A DNA stretch of 5,966 bases from contig CALJNJ010000028.1 in NCBI GenBank assembly GCA_937981945.1, positions 1-5,966 on the forward strand, in the 5' to 3' direction. The DNA is from an uncultured Caulobacterales bacterium. GTDB lineage: Bacteria > Pseudomonadota > Alphaproteobacteria > Caulobacterales > Maricaulaceae. The notes below the pieces were generated by a model. That model saw only the letters and a list, made by a program, of their open reading frames with translations, did not search any database and was not told where the DNA came from. The position numbers and the translations under genes are program-made. Of this stretch, positions 5,592-5,966 are shown piece by piece (the stretch's first letter is position 1; each line of letters starts with the position of its first letter).

Positions 5592-5966
5592 CTATCCGGT
5601 TTGAAGGCTTTTCAGCCGAGCGTAAACGCCGCCCTTTTTGCGCGACAATGTTGCGTGGGTTCCCGATTCCGCGACTTTGCCTTTTTCTAAAACATAGATC
5701 CGGTCAGCTTTTTTGATGGTCGACAGACGGTGGGCAATGACGATCTGTGTTCGCCCTTGGCCGAGCGCTTCGAGCGCCGTTTGTATTTTTGTTTCCGACT
5801 CTGCATCCAGCGCCGATGTGGCTTCATCAAGCAAAAGAATGGGCGCATCGCGCAAAATGGCCCTGGCGATTGAAAGCCGCTGCTTTTGCCCGCCCGAAAG
5901 CGTGTCTCCATCTTCGCCAATCACGGTCTCAAACCCGTGAGGCAGGGCCGTGATGAAATCATAGGC
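5592..5966 (-). CDS. ABC exporter ATPase, C-terminal end, cut by the right edge (possibly MsbA-like)
   Basis: The frame is open to the right edge and gives the last 124 residues of an ABC transporter nucleotide-binding domain, ending in TAG. Present in order (numbered from the fragment) are [18 protein letters not shown] (3-20), the signature LSGGQKQR (23-30), Walker [13 protein letters not shown] (43-54) with its D-loop, and the switch histidine in IAHRLST (77-83, H79). The Walker A and the membrane domain lie outside the window. The [12 protein letters not shown] lead-in is typical of type IV exporters (ABCB/MsbA class), in which the ATPase is fused to a transmembrane domain. The position beside DUF374, waaA and lpxK makes the lipid A flippase MsbA the leading guess. 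Other exporters of the same class cannot be excluded from this fragment, so no symbol is given. It is on the same strand as the lipid A operon but separated from it by the phosphatase-methyltransferase pair. Confidence 0.9.
   Translation of the reverse strand, partial: AYDFITALPHGFETVIGEDGDTLSGGQKQRLSIARAILRDAPILLLDEATSALDAESETKIQTALEALGQGRTQIVIAHRLSTIKKADRIYVLEKGKVAESGTHATLSRKKGGVYARLKSLQTG

Noticed and set aside
5587..5611. AGCC...GGCTTTT after the methyltransferase stop as a terminator
   Set aside because: The stem is only 4 bp with a loop of about 17 bases, and it lies inside the coding end of the ABC gene.
1..5966. CRISPR array, IS element, tRNA, rRNA or long direct repeat
   Set aside because: Nearly every base is in a recognisable protein gene, and no repeated unit, transposase or RNA-gene sequence was seen on reading.

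Overview
The window reads as part of the chromosome of a Gram-negative bacterium, most likely an alphaproteobacterium. Base composition looks roughly balanced (estimated by eye). The organism call rests on the lipid A/LPS gene set, on the order ABC exporter / DUF374 / waaA / lpxK, and on the style of the M23, tyrosine-phosphatase and methyltransferase proteins. It is a protein-level impression, not a placement by phylogeny. Coding density is near total: eight genes, two of them cut by the window edges, with only 49 bp and 3 bp of intergenic DNA. I see no tRNA, rRNA, CRISPR, IS element or long repeat.

Layout from left to right. (1) The C-terminal part of an M23 (LytM-type) peptidoglycan peptidase is on the plus strand (2-358). 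Its stop codon overlaps that of the next, convergent gene. (2) A tightly packed minus-strand block, read from right to left, holds a DUF374 acyltransferase (3537-4268), waaA/kdtA (2254-3540), lpxK (1256-2257) and an LpxL/HtrB-type late acyltransferase (355-1263). All three junctions overlap: ATGA, ATGA and an 8-bp overlap. This is a lipid A completion operon: Kdo transfer, 4'-phosphorylation and late acylation. (3) A plus-strand pair holds a CX5R tyrosine/dual-specificity-type phosphatase (4318-4977) and a class I SAM methyltransferase (4977-5588), joined by a TAATG overlap. (4) The C-terminal end of an ABC-exporter ATPase (5592-5966) is on the minus strand. It is probably MsbA-like and converges on the methyltransferase with a 3-bp gap.

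The minus-strand genes together could cover the steps from lipid IVA-type precursors to exported lipid A: LpxK phosphorylates, WaaA adds Kdo, the LpxL-type protein (and perhaps the DUF374 protein, whose family includes LpxJ) adds secondary acyl chains, and the ABC exporter would flip the product. The phosphatase-methyltransferase pair sits in inverted orientation between the exporter gene and the rest of this set. It is the part of the window least explained by known pathways. Two start codons differ from the longest open frames. lpxK most likely starts at 2257, supported by a GGAG site and an ATGA overlap. The DUF374 gene most likely starts at a GTG at 4268, supported by a strong GGGAGGG site.
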